From positions 496,001-560,000 of the forward strand of contig OZ245893.1 in the NCBI GenBank assembly GCA_965229645.1: a stretch of 64,000 bases of DNA. Reading direction: 5' to 3'. Every line of letters begins with the position of its first letter. The stretch's first letter is position 1. This document shows positions 34,660 to 44,229 of the stretch, piece by piece. The stretch comes from CAXQZM01 sp965229645. Its GTDB lineage: Bacteria > Pseudomonadota > Alphaproteobacteria > UBA7985. The notes beneath the pieces are model-generated. The model saw only the letters and a program-made list of their open reading frames with translations, had not been told where the DNA came from and made no database searches. The position numbers and the translations under genes were made by a program.

Positions 34660-35907
34660 CTAGCGGTATTCAATATAGGCCGCGCGACGCAAGCTAAGGC
34701 GCAGTTCCTCCTGCAACTGGCGACGACGATCGGCCCTTAGGCGGTTGCGAATTTCATCGTCGGTCAGCGCGAGGGCGGCGTCCCGACTGCCGCAATTCAT
34801 AAAGATCGACGCGCCGCCAGGTTCCCGCACGAGGTCCGAATACCCGCCTTCGGGCAAATTTGCGACCGCATCGCGAATCTCTGTCGGCAAGGTGTTGACG
34901 GCACGTTCGCCCATGTCGCCGGACGGCCCTTCGCCATAAGTAGCGATTGCCTCGCGAAACTCCTCGCAGCCGTCGACGCGTCGGATCACTTGGTCGATCA
35001 AAATGATTTTCTGGCTATCGCTAGGGCTTTGACCTTGATTTTCGAGGCTGAGAAATAGCCGATAGAGACGGATGTAGGGTTCCGACCCCGATGTCCCCAC
35101 CGCGCGACGCGCCAGGGGGACGTAGAGCATATAGCCTGATCCGCGCGCTACGGGCGCGCTGACTTCGCCCAAGGGGGTGTTGGCCAAAGCGGCGCGCGCC
35201 GCAGCGTCAAGGTCAGCCGCCCAGACCCATCCAAGTCGCCCGCCCCTAGCCGCAGAGGGGGATGTGGAAATGCGACGCGCCATACCTTCGGGGCTCGCCC
35301 CCTGTCGGATTTGGGTTGCCACGAGTTCGGCGGTGATGACGTCGGCTGTCGCCAACCCAATTTCGATCAAGTTCCATTCGAACTGGCCGCGCCCCGCCTC
35401 AATTCGCAAGCGTTCAGCCGCCAGTTCCGCGTCAGAGACGCCCAGATTTGCGCCGTAGGTGTTCGTCATAACGGCATTGACAACGAGTTGCGCGACGACG
35501 TTGGCGCGAAAACTCTCTAAATCGACGCCGCTGTTGGTCAAAATATCGACAAACTCTGGCAGGGTTCTACCGTTGTTCTGCGCGACGCTGGCAAAGGCGG
35601 CGTCAATTCGCTCGGCATCGGGATAGATGTCTCGCGCCCGTGCGGTTTGGGCAAACAACATCTCGTCGATTAAGTCTTCCAGGATGACGGCGCGCGCCTC
35701 GGGGCTCGTGTCGTCGTTCCCGTCGAGAACCGACCGCAACCTGAGGCGGCTGCTGATGTCGAACTGGGTGATGATGTCGTCGCCCACCTCTGCCGCGACG
35801 TCGAAGGGCGCGTAGTACTGGGCCTGCGCAGGCGCGCTCAGGCAAAGACACACGGCGCCCATCAGGGCTGAAAAATCACGGATCGGGGAGGGCAAGGTCC
35901 AGAACAT
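34660..35907 (-). CDS. surA: SurA-like periplasmic chaperone / peptidyl-prolyl isomerase
   Basis: 415 residues from the ATG at 35907. A signal peptide (MGAVCLCLSAPAQAQ) precedes a SurA N-terminal domain (AAEVGDDIITQFDISSRLRL; AVILEDLIDEMLFAQTARA) and parvulin-like regions (ARRISTSPSAARGGRLGWV...; DMGERAVNTLPTEIRDAVANLPEG). SurA escorts outer-membrane proteins such as LptD. An earlier in-frame start would begin only just inside the IS flank, so 35907 is preferred. The gene is separated from lptD by an IS element, with the target duplication 45 bp upstream of its start. Confidence 0.88.
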   Translation of the reverse strand: MFWTLPSPIRDFSALMGAVCLCLSAPAQAQYYAPFDVAAEVGDDIITQFDISSRLRLRSVLDGNDDTSPEARAVILEDLIDEMLFAQTARARDIYPDAERIDAAFASVAQNNGRTLPEFVDILTNSGVDLESFRANVVAQLVVNAVMTNTYGANLGVSDAELAAERLRIEAGRGQFEWNLIEIGLATADVITAELVATQIRQGASPEGMARRISTSPSAARGGRLGWVWAADLDAAARAALANTPLGEVSAPVARGSGYMLYVPLARRAVGTSGSEPYIRLYRLFLSLENQGQSPSDSQKIILIDQVIRRVDGCEEFREAIATYGEGPSGDMGERAVNTLPTEIRDAVANLPEGGYSDLVREPGGASIFMNCGSRDAALALTDDEIRNRLRADRRRQLQEELRLSLRRAAYIEYR

Positions 35908-35952
35908 CGGCCCCAATTTAGTCAAAAACCCGCAGAACGCCAAGCCTGAACG

Positions 35953-35962
35953 ATTGTCACAC
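35953..35962. repeat. Target-site duplication, left copy
   Basis: ATTGTCACAC adjoins the left IS end and is repeated exactly at 37148-37157, giving a 10-bp target duplication as expected for ISAs1-family elements. Confidence 0.93.
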
Positions 35963-37147
35963 CAGGGCAATCGCACTTCAAAATCCTTGAATGAGTGTCT
36001 TTAAGAACTCGTTGCTCCATCCCGCGCGTTTGAACTTGACGCGATTGGAGGACTTGTCGTTGTTAGCCTTTATGATGTTCAAAGCAATGCGCCGTAAGGC
36101 AGCAAAGTTTGCAGGTGCGTTGCCCTTTCTCGCACGATGGAAGTCCTCGTTCATCACGACATCTAGGGACCAATGTAAACTATTTTCAATCTGCCAATGA
36201 CCACGGATTAGATTGGCAGCCTCCTGAGCGGTGCTCTGCTTTGACATAAGATAAGTCCGCTCTTCTTGGCTAACTTTCCCATCAACTTCACGCTTATACA
36301 ACACATGGACGAAAGCAGAATGGTGGGGCCAATCATGGGTTTGTGTCACATAATCTGGGACTTCATAAACTCTATAGCGGCGCTCCTCAATACGGCCATG
36401 GTCAGCATCTGTGGAACTGTACTCATTCGCCCAAGTCGTTTGTGGGTCTGCAATACAGGTCTGAATATCGTTCATCAACCCCTTCTGGTTGGCCCTGAGT
36501 TGTATGCAATACTCTGCACCTTGAGCGGCGATCAGTTCGCAGGTCTCGCGTTGGCAGTGCAGGGCGTCGGCGGTAAGAGTGATACCACGAATATCAAGCA
36601 AACTCACGCAGCGCTAAAATCTCACTGCCTGCCTTAGCGCTTTGAGTAATACCAAGACTTAACCGCGCTCCATGGGCAAACGCCGTGACCAGGTTAAGGT
36701 TTGACTTCTTGGCAGCTTTATCAAAGCTCCCACGCAACTCCTTACCATCAATAGCAACGGCCTTTTGCTTTTCATCAGTGTTTGCAAAGTCAGCTCGAAA
36801 TTTTTCAAAAAACGCCTGAAAACTGTCTGGCTTCATCAACTGAAACAGGCGTGAAAATGCGTCGTGACTGGGTAAACCCAGAGGAAGCTCCAGAAACTCG
36901 CGCAAAAAATCCTCCTTGCTGCGAGCAAAATGTTCCATGTCCACTGCGGTTTCACCCCCACATAGGGCGCACAAAAGGCTTATCGTCATCAAGTCGCAGA
37001 ACTTGTGACGAGGGGCATTGCTCGTGCGAGGATCATCTAACTCGTTGAAATAATTGACTAGTAAGGGCATGTGTCGGCTCCATCTCGTGATGGAGACCGC
37101 CGAGTCCCTTTAGAACAAATTGTCAACTCTCAAGTGCGATTCCCCTG
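35963..37147 (-). mobile_element. ISAs1-family insertion sequence, complete, 1,185 bp
   Basis: Terminal inverted repeats CAGGGCAATCGCACTT (35963-35978) and CAGGGGAATCGCACTT (read inward from 37147) match at 15 of 16 positions and are flanked by identical 10-bp repeats. The content is one transposase gene on the minus strand. The element is inserted between lptD and surA. The matching ends and target duplications indicate recent insertion; the transposase frame is broken, so this copy could move only with help from another copy. Confidence 0.93.
35978..37070 (-). pseudogene. ISAs1-type transposase (DDE), frameshifted
   Basis: The N-terminal part (36594-37070, 158 aa) reads MPLLVNYFNELDDPRTSNAP, FCDLMTISLLCALCGGETAVDMEHFA, LPSHDAFSRLFQLM, VAIDGKELRGSFDKAAKK and ALREFA then stop. 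The remainder (35978-36607, 209 aa) continues in another frame with LLDIRGITLTADALHCQRETCELI, YCIQLRANQKG, and GHWQIENSLHWSLDVVMNEDFHRARKGNAPANFAALRRIALNI. Full ISAs1 transposases are one frame of about 370 residues. The shift occurs near 36600; compared with relatives, the segment between ALRE and LLDIRG looks shortened, consistent with a small deletion. Programmed frameshifting is not usual in this family. Confidence 0.85.
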
Positions 37148-37157
37148 ATTGTCACAC
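37148..37157. repeat. Target-site duplication, right copy
   Basis: ATTGTCACAC, identical to 35953-35962, directly after the right IS terminus. Confidence 0.93.
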
Positions 37158-37221
37158 CCGTTTCACCTTAACTTGAGCTGCCCCAAAGGTGATGACGGCA
37201 TTTGGCGCTAAGGTGATTTGA

Positions 37222-39363
37222 CTAAAAGCTCGCGAGGTTGAACCTGCCGAAATCTACAATGTCCAGCACGCTGATTTGGAAACCAAGCGACGCCTCTTCA
37301 TCGCCCTCGTTTTCGTTGAAATCGGCGTAGAGCTCGAACGCAAAACAGCAGTCAACATAAGTTGCCCGCAAAGCAAGGGTCGCCGAATCGGGCGTGTCGA
37401 GGTTATCGCTTAAACTGACGCTGCCCGTCCAATCGGGTTGCAAGGTCCCGCTCAGTCCCGTGCTCCACTTTCGGCCCCCCTCAAGGTTGTCGCTCTCCTC
37501 AACGTCGTAGAGACTTAAACCCTGTCGCCAGCTGCCGACTGGCCATCCGAGATCAACGATATGCGCGGCTTCCTGGTCTGCTTCAACGCCGACATGGCCT
37601 AAGTAGGCGAGATTGACCTCTTGGCGTGAATTATGCAGGCGCGCATCAACGACCAAGGCACTAAGTCCTTCGCCCAGGCCCGAATACGCGGGGGCGTCGT
37701 AGGCGGCGCGATCTTGCCAACGTTGCCCAACGAAAATGCGCGAATCCCATGGCCCTGCGGAGATGGTGGTATCAATCCCCGCATCGACGCGGGTGCCAAC
37801 GTAGGCACGGTCCAAGTATTCTGTATTCGCTGGGCGGAACAGTGTTGCCGCCGACAAGAACGGCGCCAGGGCGTCTTCGTTCGCAATCTCACCCTCGGGC
37901 GGCGTCCCGTCGATGTAGGTTAAGCGCAGACGCGGGAGCAACTGGACGGGCTGACGTGCCAGGGTGCCGCTGAGCGGCAGCTTGCCATCAAGACTTATGC
38001 CCGCGGTCGCGTAGGGGCTCTCCCCCCAGTAGTCTGGGTCCTCAGGGTTGACCTCGTCCGATGTCGTGCTGATCCCGTCCCCCCGCGCGAGCCCAGCGAT
38101 AGCGAAGGTTGCGAATTGCCAGGTTTGTCCGCGCCATTGCGACTGCGGCAAGTCGAGACGCCCTTGCGTGGCAAGGCGGGCTGTGTCCTGGCCCAACTCA
38201 CGATCCGCGGCGTCCAGGTGAAGCGATGCGGTCAGGCGACTGTTCCCGCGCCAAGGGATGTCCTGAAGATCGTAAAGCGCGGCCAATCGGGTGGGAATTT
38301 CTTGCTCGGGAAAATTTGCCGAAGCGTCATCGCTGCGCAGATCCCTTGACAGTTCAAGGCGCGCGTAGCGATGGCGGCCATAGGTTTCCCAACGCACGTT
38401 GGCACGGCGAAAATCGCTGCCATCATCCCCATAGGCGTCCCCGAAACTCGCGTCGCTTTGCCAGCGGCCTTGGGCTTGCAAACGGCTGCGGGATCCCAAA
38501 AACCAGTCGCTGTCGAGGGTAAGGTCGCCCAATAGGCCGTCCTTATTGGCTACCCGTCCTGTCAACGTGACGAATTCCGTCGCTGTCGCGTGGCGAAACT
38601 GGGTTTCCAGCAGCGGAGTTCCGTCCTGATGAAATTCCACACTTTGCCGAAAATCGCGTTGATCATCCAGGGCCTGAAAATGGCTCATCCTGAGGGCTTG
38701 GGTTCCATCGGGGGTCGTGCGAACGGTCGGCTGCAAATAGCCCGAAAGGCGTTGCAAGCGCGGGTCGGCAAATTGCCATCGTGGTACGGATAGGATCGGC
38801 ACCCCAAGGACATCGAGTTGCAAATTTTTGACCTTGGCCTGATGCGTGTTGGGATCGAGCTGAATGTCGGCGGCGTGCATGGCCCAAGGCCTTCGCGCGA
38901 TTCGGCTGCAATCCGGGCAAGGGGCAAGGGTAAGGCTTTCAAGCTGGATATCCCCTGCGGTGTTTTGTTGGGCCGTGCCGTAAGTCAGATAGAGTTCCTG
39001 ATCGGTAGCGATGCCGTTCACCGAGTATAGGGTCTCACTTTCGCGATCGAGCGTCATGCGTTCGGCCTGCGTTGCAAAATCCTGATCGCGATAGGTAACG
39101 CGACCCTCGAACTGGGCCGTCTTCGGATCAATGAATCCGTGATCGGCATAGAAATTAAAGGTGTCGAACCGAATTTGGACACGGCCCAAAAAGTCCAGTC
39201 GTTCCCGTTCGACGCTGCCGCGAATCTGCTCGGCGAGAATCAGGCCAGGGTTCTCGGCTATGGTGCTGATCACCTGCGGCGGTGAAGATTGACTGCGGCT
39301 TGGTTGCACAAAAACCAGGGCCACGCACGCCGTAGCGAGCAGTCGTCTAAGTGAGAAGGGCAC
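37222..39363 (-). CDS. lptD: LPS-assembly outer-membrane protein LptD
   Basis: 713 residues from GTG 39363, 11 nt after the lptG stop. The signal peptide (LLATACVALVFVQPSRSQ) precedes an OstA/LptA-like periplasmic jellyroll (ISTIAENPGLILAEQIRG...VQIRFDTFNFYADHGFIDP), and the remainder is a 26-strand-type barrel. The CPDC pair (TLAPCPDCSRIARRPW) and C-terminal VDCCFAFELYADF match the conserved LptD cysteines. It inserts LPS in the outer leaflet. A longer open frame reaches 39606, but that part overlaps lptG and has no signal, so it is excluded. The IS element interrupts the operon 64 bp after its stop. Confidence 0.92.
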   Translation of the reverse strand: MPFSLRRLLATACVALVFVQPSRSQSSPPQVISTIAENPGLILAEQIRGSVERERLDFLGRVQIRFDTFNFYADHGFIDPKTAQFEGRVTYRDQDFATQAERMTLDRESETLYSVNGIATDQELYLTYGTAQQNTAGDIQLESLTLAPCPDCSRIARRPWAMHAADIQLDPNTHQAKVKNLQLDVLGVPILSVPRWQFADPRLQRLSGYLQPTVRTTPDGTQALRMSHFQALDDQRDFRQSVEFHQDGTPLLETQFRHATATEFVTLTGRVANKDGLLGDLTLDSDWFLGSRSRLQAQGRWQSDASFGDAYGDDGSDFRRANVRWETYGRHRYARLELSRDLRSDDASANFPEQEIPTRLAALYDLQDIPWRGNSRLTASLHLDAADRELGQDTARLATQGRLDLPQSQWRGQTWQFATFAIAGLARGDGISTTSDEVNPEDPDYWGESPYATAGISLDGKLPLSGTLARQPVQLLPRLRLTYIDGTPPEGEIANEDALAPFLSAATLFRPANTEYLDRAYVGTRVDAGIDTTISAGPWDSRIFVGQRWQDRAAYDAPAYSGLGEGLSALVVDARLHNSRQEVNLAYLGHVGVEADQEAAHIVDLGWPVGSWRQGLSLYDVEESDNLEGGRKWSTGLSGTLQPDWTGSVSLSDNLDTPDSATLALRATYVDCCFAFELYADFNENEGDEEASLGFQISVLDIVDFGRFNLASF

Positions 39364-39374
39364 TTGGCGAGTTC

Positions 39375-40469
39375 TTAGTTTCGTCGACCTAAGGCGAGGT
39401 GCCAGATTAGATCGCGCCCGGCGATGAGCAAAAGGCTCAAACAGGCCAAAGCAGCCGGCGTTCCCCACGCCGCTAGGATGGGCGGGGACTTGCCGTTGAT
39501 CCCAAAGGCATGGGCGACGACGTACAACGAGTAGATGAGGACCACGAACCCCAGCGTCGAAGCGATTAGCCGCCCCATCGATTGGCGGGTTCCGACTTCC
39601 ACACACAAAAACCCTGCCAGTATGACGAGAACGGCGGACAAGATCGGCTCAGCAACTGCGCGCTGGATCAGGTAGCTTAGGTGTCGGGGCGTGAGGGCCG
39701 CGCGATCGGGAGTGTCGATCCAACCCAACAAGTAGATCAGAGGCAGATCAAAGTTGGGACTCTTAGGCAGCATGACTTTGGGCGGATGGTCCAGATGCAA
39801 TTCTAGAGGTTCGGTAGCGCCAGCGATCGTGGCGGTTAAGATCGGACCGCTGGACGATTGAGAGGGGGTCAATTGAACCTGATGCGCAACTAGGTAGGCC
39901 CTCGATAGGTCGGTTGCGAGCGTATCGAGCAGATAGAGCGCATCGGCCTCCCTTGTTATGAGATTGAAGCCGTCGAGGCGGCCCTGGTGTTGGCCTGCAT
40001 TGGCGGAGAACCAGGCTACCTGGGTGTTTCCGTCCAGGCGGCTGGCGGCACGCGCCTTGGGTGAGAGTTTCTGGTCGGTCCACTGTAGGGCCTCGTATGC
40101 CAGGGGGCGCACGACCAAGGTGATTGCGAGCGTCGCGAGAACGGTCACAAACGCGAGCTTGGACAGAATGCTGGTGGCGGATTCCCCCGCCCCACGAATA
40201 ACGTGCAGTTCTGCACGCCGGCCGAGCGTCGTGAGCGTTGCGACCGACGCCAGCATGAAGATGACGGGGAGGAAGTCGAGGAGGTCAGGGCTGGACCGAC
40301 CGAGCGCAATCAGGATTTTTTCCTGGCTGCTTAGCGCGGCAATATGGGCTTTGGTCGAATCGCCCGCCAAGCCAGTGATCCGGTCCAAAAACGCGATCAG
40401 CCAGAGCAGCAGCGCCATGATGGCCGCGTTCCGAAGCATATTGCGGCCTAAATATCGTAAAAGAATCAT
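39375..40469 (-). CDS. lptG: LPS export ABC transporter permease LptG
   Basis: 364 residues from ATG 40469, in ATGA overlap with the lptF stop. Six predicted membrane segments split 3+3 by a large periplasmic domain. YLGRNMLRNAAIMALLLWLIAFLDRITG at the N-terminus and LPVIFMLASVATLTTLGRRAELHVIRGAGES (the coupling-helix region) are YjgP/YjgQ signatures. Works with LptB and LptF to extract LPS from the inner membrane. Confidence 0.9.
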   Translation of the reverse strand: MILLRYLGRNMLRNAAIMALLLWLIAFLDRITGLAGDSTKAHIAALSSQEKILIALGRSSPDLLDFLPVIFMLASVATLTTLGRRAELHVIRGAGESATSILSKLAFVTVLATLAITLVVRPLAYEALQWTDQKLSPKARAASRLDGNTQVAWFSANAGQHQGRLDGFNLITREADALYLLDTLATDLSRAYLVAHQVQLTPSQSSSGPILTATIAGATEPLELHLDHPPKVMLPKSPNFDLPLIYLLGWIDTPDRAALTPRHLSYLIQRAVAEPILSAVLVILAGFLCVEVGTRQSMGRLIASTLGFVVLIYSLYVVAHAFGINGKSPPILAAWGTPAALACLSLLLIAGRDLIWHLALGRRN

Positions 40470-41614
40470 GCTGTTAGGCCCTGAGTTGGGTCGGTCTTTG
40501 TCGGCGCACTTGGTTGAATAGAACTCCTGTGTCGCCAGTACAAATGGCGGCCCAGGCACACAAGCGGGCCAGCGAAGCTCAACAGCAGTACGAAGACGCC
40601 GAAACTGGTAATGCCGCCCCAACCCGAGCCAGCATATAGGCTCGGCGTTTCTACGAGGATCAGGACTGGAACGAGGGAGGTTGGACCGACCAGCGCAATC
40701 GAAAGACCGTGACTGCGCAGGCGTCGAGCCTCAAGTTGCCAAAACAAGATCCACATGGGGACGAGAAAGATAAAGAACGGCAGGATCATACGCCTGGCGA
40801 TCTCCTCCCAGTTTTGTCGGCGCGCCTTCGCACTAATCCCCTGGGCGCCAAAAAGGGCAAGGAGGCTCTGTTCCTCTGGTTTGGTGCCCCTGTACGTCGC
40901 GGAGTCGTTCGTGATCAGGGGGCTGAGGTCCACTAAGACCTCATCAAACTTCTGAATGCTCAGGGGCTTTTGATCGCGCAGCTGGAAAATTTGCCCTTGA
41001 ACCATGGCAAGCGAAACACCTGCAGACGTGTGGATAAAATCTGCCGTATCGGCGGAAACAAAAACTTCCTGCCCCTGATCGGAGGCCAGAAACAGTTTCA
41101 TGCCCGACAACCCCGAACCACTGGTCTCGTCAACCAAAATTTCTACCGACCCAACGCGCGTTGGTTCCCCAGGGTTGATCAGGGTGTTTTGCGCTACGAG
41201 CTCGCGGCTTTCCCGTTCAATTTGATTGAGGCTGCGCATGGCCCAGGGGGCAATCTCAAACGCTAAGGGCGTGTAGCAGATCGCCAGAACCAAGCCCACC
41301 AGAACCGCAGGCGCGAAAAAGGACGATTGTTCGACGCCTGCAGCGCGCAAAACCGCATATTCGCCAGCATTGGAGATACTGGAAAAAACCGAGGCACTCG
41401 CGGCAAGGAGGCAAAGCGGCAGGAGCGATGTCAGTTGGATCGGGATTTGAAACAGGACAAATTCAAAGAAGACCAGGGCACTCAACCCGCTTTCTAAGGT
41501 CAGCGACAAGAACGAAGCAGACTGCGCAATCACCAATAGCGTCATCACCAACAATAGAATCGTCAGAAACGACAAAAATAAAGCGCCCGCTTGCTGAAAA
41601 TAAAGACTGTTCAT
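40466..41614 (-). CDS. lptF: LPS export ABC transporter permease LptF
   Basis: 382 residues. YjgP/YjgQ family: N-terminal helix LFLSFLTILLLVMTLLVIAQ, coupling helix LLPLCLLAASASVFSSISNAGEYAVLRAAGVEQ, central periplasmic domain, then three more helices. First gene of the LPS-export operon on the minus strand; its promoter should lie in the 57 bp before 41672, shared with a divergent small gene. Confidence 0.9.
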   Translation of the reverse strand: MNSLYFQQAGALFLSFLTILLLVMTLLVIAQSASFLSLTLESGLSALVFFEFVLFQIPIQLTSLLPLCLLAASASVFSSISNAGEYAVLRAAGVEQSSFFAPAVLVGLVLAICYTPLAFEIAPWAMRSLNQIERESRELVAQNTLINPGEPTRVGSVEILVDETSGSGLSGMKLFLASDQGQEVFVSADTADFIHTSAGVSLAMVQGQIFQLRDQKPLSIQKFDEVLVDLSPLITNDSATYRGTKPEEQSLLALFGAQGISAKARRQNWEEIARRMILPFFIFLVPMWILFWQLEARRLRSHGLSIALVGPTSLVPVLILVETPSLYAGSGWGGITSFGVFVLLLSFAGPLVCLGRHLYWRHRSSIQPSAPTKTDPTQGLTA

Positions 41615-41671
41615 TTACGAATCTTTCCTGTATGTGCGGCGCACAACCTTTCTAACCTGTGGATATATCTT

Positions 41672-41944
41672 ATGATTGACGAAGCAAACTTATCAAAGGG
41701 CCACATGCGCAAATTAGTGGCTTTGCGCAAGTCTTTGGGCGACGAAATTGCCGACAAGGCTTTTGTCGAGTGGCAAAAGAAGCAAAACTCAACACCAGAA
41801 CAAAAACCCGATGCAACGGCTGCGGCCCTGCTTGACGCTGTAACGCCCGTTGTGGACTCCCTGAATTTGGGACGTTACGGCTATACAATTCGCCGATCTC
41901 GGGCGGGCTTGACGATTTCTCGCAACGAGTCTCTGCCTAAGTAG
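41672..41944 (+). CDS. Small cytoplasmic protein, unknown
   Basis: 90 residues from ATG 41672 (MIDEANLSKGHMRKLVALRK...). The C-terminus AALLDAVTPVVDSLNLGRYGYTIRRSRAGLTISR looks like a folded basic domain, but I do not recognise a family. No signal or membrane segment. The upstream 27 codons of open frame cross the lptF promoter region and are excluded. A terminator follows at 42066. Confidence 0.6.
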   Translation: MIDEANLSKGHMRKLVALRKSLGDEIADKAFVEWQKKQNSTPEQKPDATAAALLDAVTPVVDSLNLGRYGYTIRRSRAGLTISRNESLPK

Positions 41945-42065
41945 GCTTGTTTTTCCCGCGCGTTCGGGCAGCGGCAGTAGGTCGATTCCGTTGTGCATTT
42001 TTGGGCTAGTTTGCGACCATAGGCAATGAGGTGCCTTGGTTTGGACTTATCCTCTATTTTTAAGG

Positions 42066-42093
42066 AGAGCGCCTTTGGGCGCTCTTTTTTTTT
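42066..42093 (+). terminator. Rho-independent terminator
   Basis: Hairpin AGAGCGCC-TTTG-GGCGCTCT followed by nine T. It ends transcription of the small gene at 41672-41944 or of an unrecognised short RNA in the 120 bp between. Confidence 0.92.
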
Positions 42094-42312
42094 GCGTCTA
42101 GCGATCATGGCTCCATACGTCCGCGGTGCCCCAGGGCAGCGTTGGAGACGAGGCTTAAGCAAAAACAGTGGATCCTCACGCAACCTTGATTGAAGGCGCT
42201 GGGATTGGGGGCTCTAGCCTTCGCCTAAAGTCTCTCTATTTAGAGCCGAGTGTCACGATCACGGGTCTTCATCTTGCGTAAGTGCGGGGGCGAAGGTCGG
42301 GGAAGGAGTTTT

Positions 42313-44217
42313 ATGCGAATTTTATGGACAACCCTGGCGGCGCTCGGCTTGACGGGCGCGGCGGCGTGGGCGCAGTTGCCAGATTTTGAGGCTTATCCCA
42401 AGCTGCATGCCTATAACGAGTTTGGTCAGGATCCCCTTTACGGCCCCGACTATCGTCACTGGGGCTATCGCAACCCCGATGCGCCCGACAATGGCGCAGA
42501 GAAGCGGGCGTTTTCGGTTGTTTGGCAGAGCTTTCAGGGATTCGGCAACGGCTTGGGACAGCCCGCGCCAGGCATTCGCGCCAATACCTACGACTCGATG
42601 CTGGTGACCAACAGCGATGAGCTCTTCACTGCTTACGTCTATTTGGCCGACTACTATCAAATTGCCGAAGATCGTTCCTGGATTTTGTTCAAGATTCGCG
42701 ATGATGCCCGCTGGTGGGATGGCGAACCCGTCAAGGCGAGCGACGTGGTCTTCTCCTACCAGAAATTCTTCGACGAAGGGTTTGAGGGTCTCAAGGAGTC
42801 GTTCTTCGCCCATATCGAAAGCTGGGAGGCCTTGTCGGACGAACGATTTTTTGTGCGCTTAAGGCCAGAAGGGGCGGCGCAGCGAGAGTTTCCGTTCCGC
42901 CTCAGCTCCTCCATCGCCATAATTCCACAGCACTACTGGCAGGACCGATCCTTCTCGGAGGTCTTGCTAGAACCGCCCTTGGGTTCGGGACCCTACCGTG
43001 TCGCGGACTTTGAATTGGGCGAATCCCTGACTTACGAGTTCGTCGAGACCTATTGGGGCATGGACCATCCCGCCAACGCGGGCGCGGCCTTTAAGGACAC
43101 GATTTCCTATGAGACCATCCGCGATCCAGAGGCGCGGCGCATTGCCTTTTTGGCGCGCGATACCGACCGTTTTCAGGAAACCACTATGGAGCGGTGGGTC
43201 AACGCCTACGAACGGCAGACCCCCTTGATCGACGCGGGCGTGATGAACAAGGAAGCCATCGCCACCAACGGTTTGCTCGGCGCGCAAATGGCGTTCTTCA
43301 ATTTGCGCAACCCCAAATTTGCCGACCCACGGGTGCGGCGGGCGCTCGCGCTGGCCTTTGATTTCGAAACCATGAACGAACAGTTTTTCTACGGCCAGTA
43401 TCGACGCAACAACTCCTACTACATCAATTACCCACCCCTTACAGCGGTTGACGCGCCGTGGGGGCGGGAGTTGGACATCTTAAACGAGTTGGCAGATTTG
43501 CAGAGTACCGACGCCCTGGCCGTCAATCTGGCGGGGGTCTATAGCAATCCTGTCACCAACGGCGGCGGCGACAACCAAGCGCAGCTGGAGCAGGCCTTCG
43601 CCCTGCTGCTCGAGGCAGGCTATAGCATCGACGGCGATACCATGCTGGACCCGAGCGGCGCGCCCTTTGTGATCGAGGTTTTGTACGATCTGCCAGCGTT
43701 CGAGCGGATTTGGCAAGCCTACGCGGACTCCCTGGCCTTGCTCGGGGTTCGACTTGACTTGCAGGTGGTTGATCGCGGGGTTTGGTTTGAGAAGGTACGG
43801 AACCGCGACTTTGAGATGGTGTCCTTCGCCTACCAAGGCTCACAAACGCCTGGGTCCGACATGGAGGCTTACTTCTCCACCGAATTTTCCAACATCGAAG
43901 GCTCCTATGGGTTCGCGGGTCTATCCGATCCTTTGATCGATGCCTTGTACGTGCGGGCCAAGGCCTCCGAAGATCTTGAGGAAATTGAGGCCATCGGGCG
44001 TGTTTTTGATCGGCACATGCGCAATCAAAACTACAACATCTTGTTCTGGCATTCGTCCGAGACCCACTTGCTGTGGTGGGACTACTATGGACGCCCGTCC
44101 GACCTAGGGATCCGCCTGCCGCTTGAGGGCGCAGGCACCGCGGGGTGGTGGACCGATGCGGCCCTCGTAGAAACCTTACCCGCGCGTTTGGAAGCCGCTG
44201 GCGGCCTTCAACAATAG
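42313..44217 (+). CDS. yejA: Peptide ABC transporter substrate-binding protein (YejA-like)
   Basis: 634 residues from ATG 42313, with GGAAGGAG eight nt upstream. The signal peptide MRILWTTLAALGLTGAAAWAQ precedes a family 5 extracellular solute-binding protein: YADSLALLGVRLDLQVVDRGVWFEKVRNRDFEMV, DARWWDGEPVKASDVVFSYQKFFD, and DPRVRRALALAFDFETMNEQFFYGQY are typical of YejA-type oligopeptide/microcin C binders. An in-frame ATG at 42250 would bury the signal. First gene of yejABEF. Confidence 0.9.
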   Translation: MRILWTTLAALGLTGAAAWAQLPDFEAYPKLHAYNEFGQDPLYGPDYRHWGYRNPDAPDNGAEKRAFSVVWQSFQGFGNGLGQPAPGIRANTYDSMLVTNSDELFTAYVYLADYYQIAEDRSWILFKIRDDARWWDGEPVKASDVVFSYQKFFDEGFEGLKESFFAHIESWEALSDERFFVRLRPEGAAQREFPFRLSSSIAIIPQHYWQDRSFSEVLLEPPLGSGPYRVADFELGESLTYEFVETYWGMDHPANAGAAFKDTISYETIRDPEARRIAFLARDTDRFQETTMERWVNAYERQTPLIDAGVMNKEAIATNGLLGAQMAFFNLRNPKFADPRVRRALALAFDFETMNEQFFYGQYRRNNSYYINYPPLTAVDAPWGRELDILNELADLQSTDALAVNLAGVYSNPVTNGGGDNQAQLEQAFALLLEAGYSIDGDTMLDPSGAPFVIEVLYDLPAFERIWQAYADSLALLGVRLDLQVVDRGVWFEKVRNRDFEMVSFAYQGSQTPGSDMEAYFSTEFSNIEGSYGFAGLSDPLIDALYVRAKASEDLEEIEAIGRVFDRHMRNQNYNILFWHSSETHLLWWDYYGRPSDLGIRLPLEGAGTAGWWTDAALVETLPARLEAAGGLQQ

Positions 44218-44229
44218 GACGGGGGGGGC

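Noticed and set aside
39364..39606. 81-codon N-terminal extension of lptD
   Set aside because: It overlaps the end of lptG in another frame and precedes the signal peptide, so it is a shadow frame.
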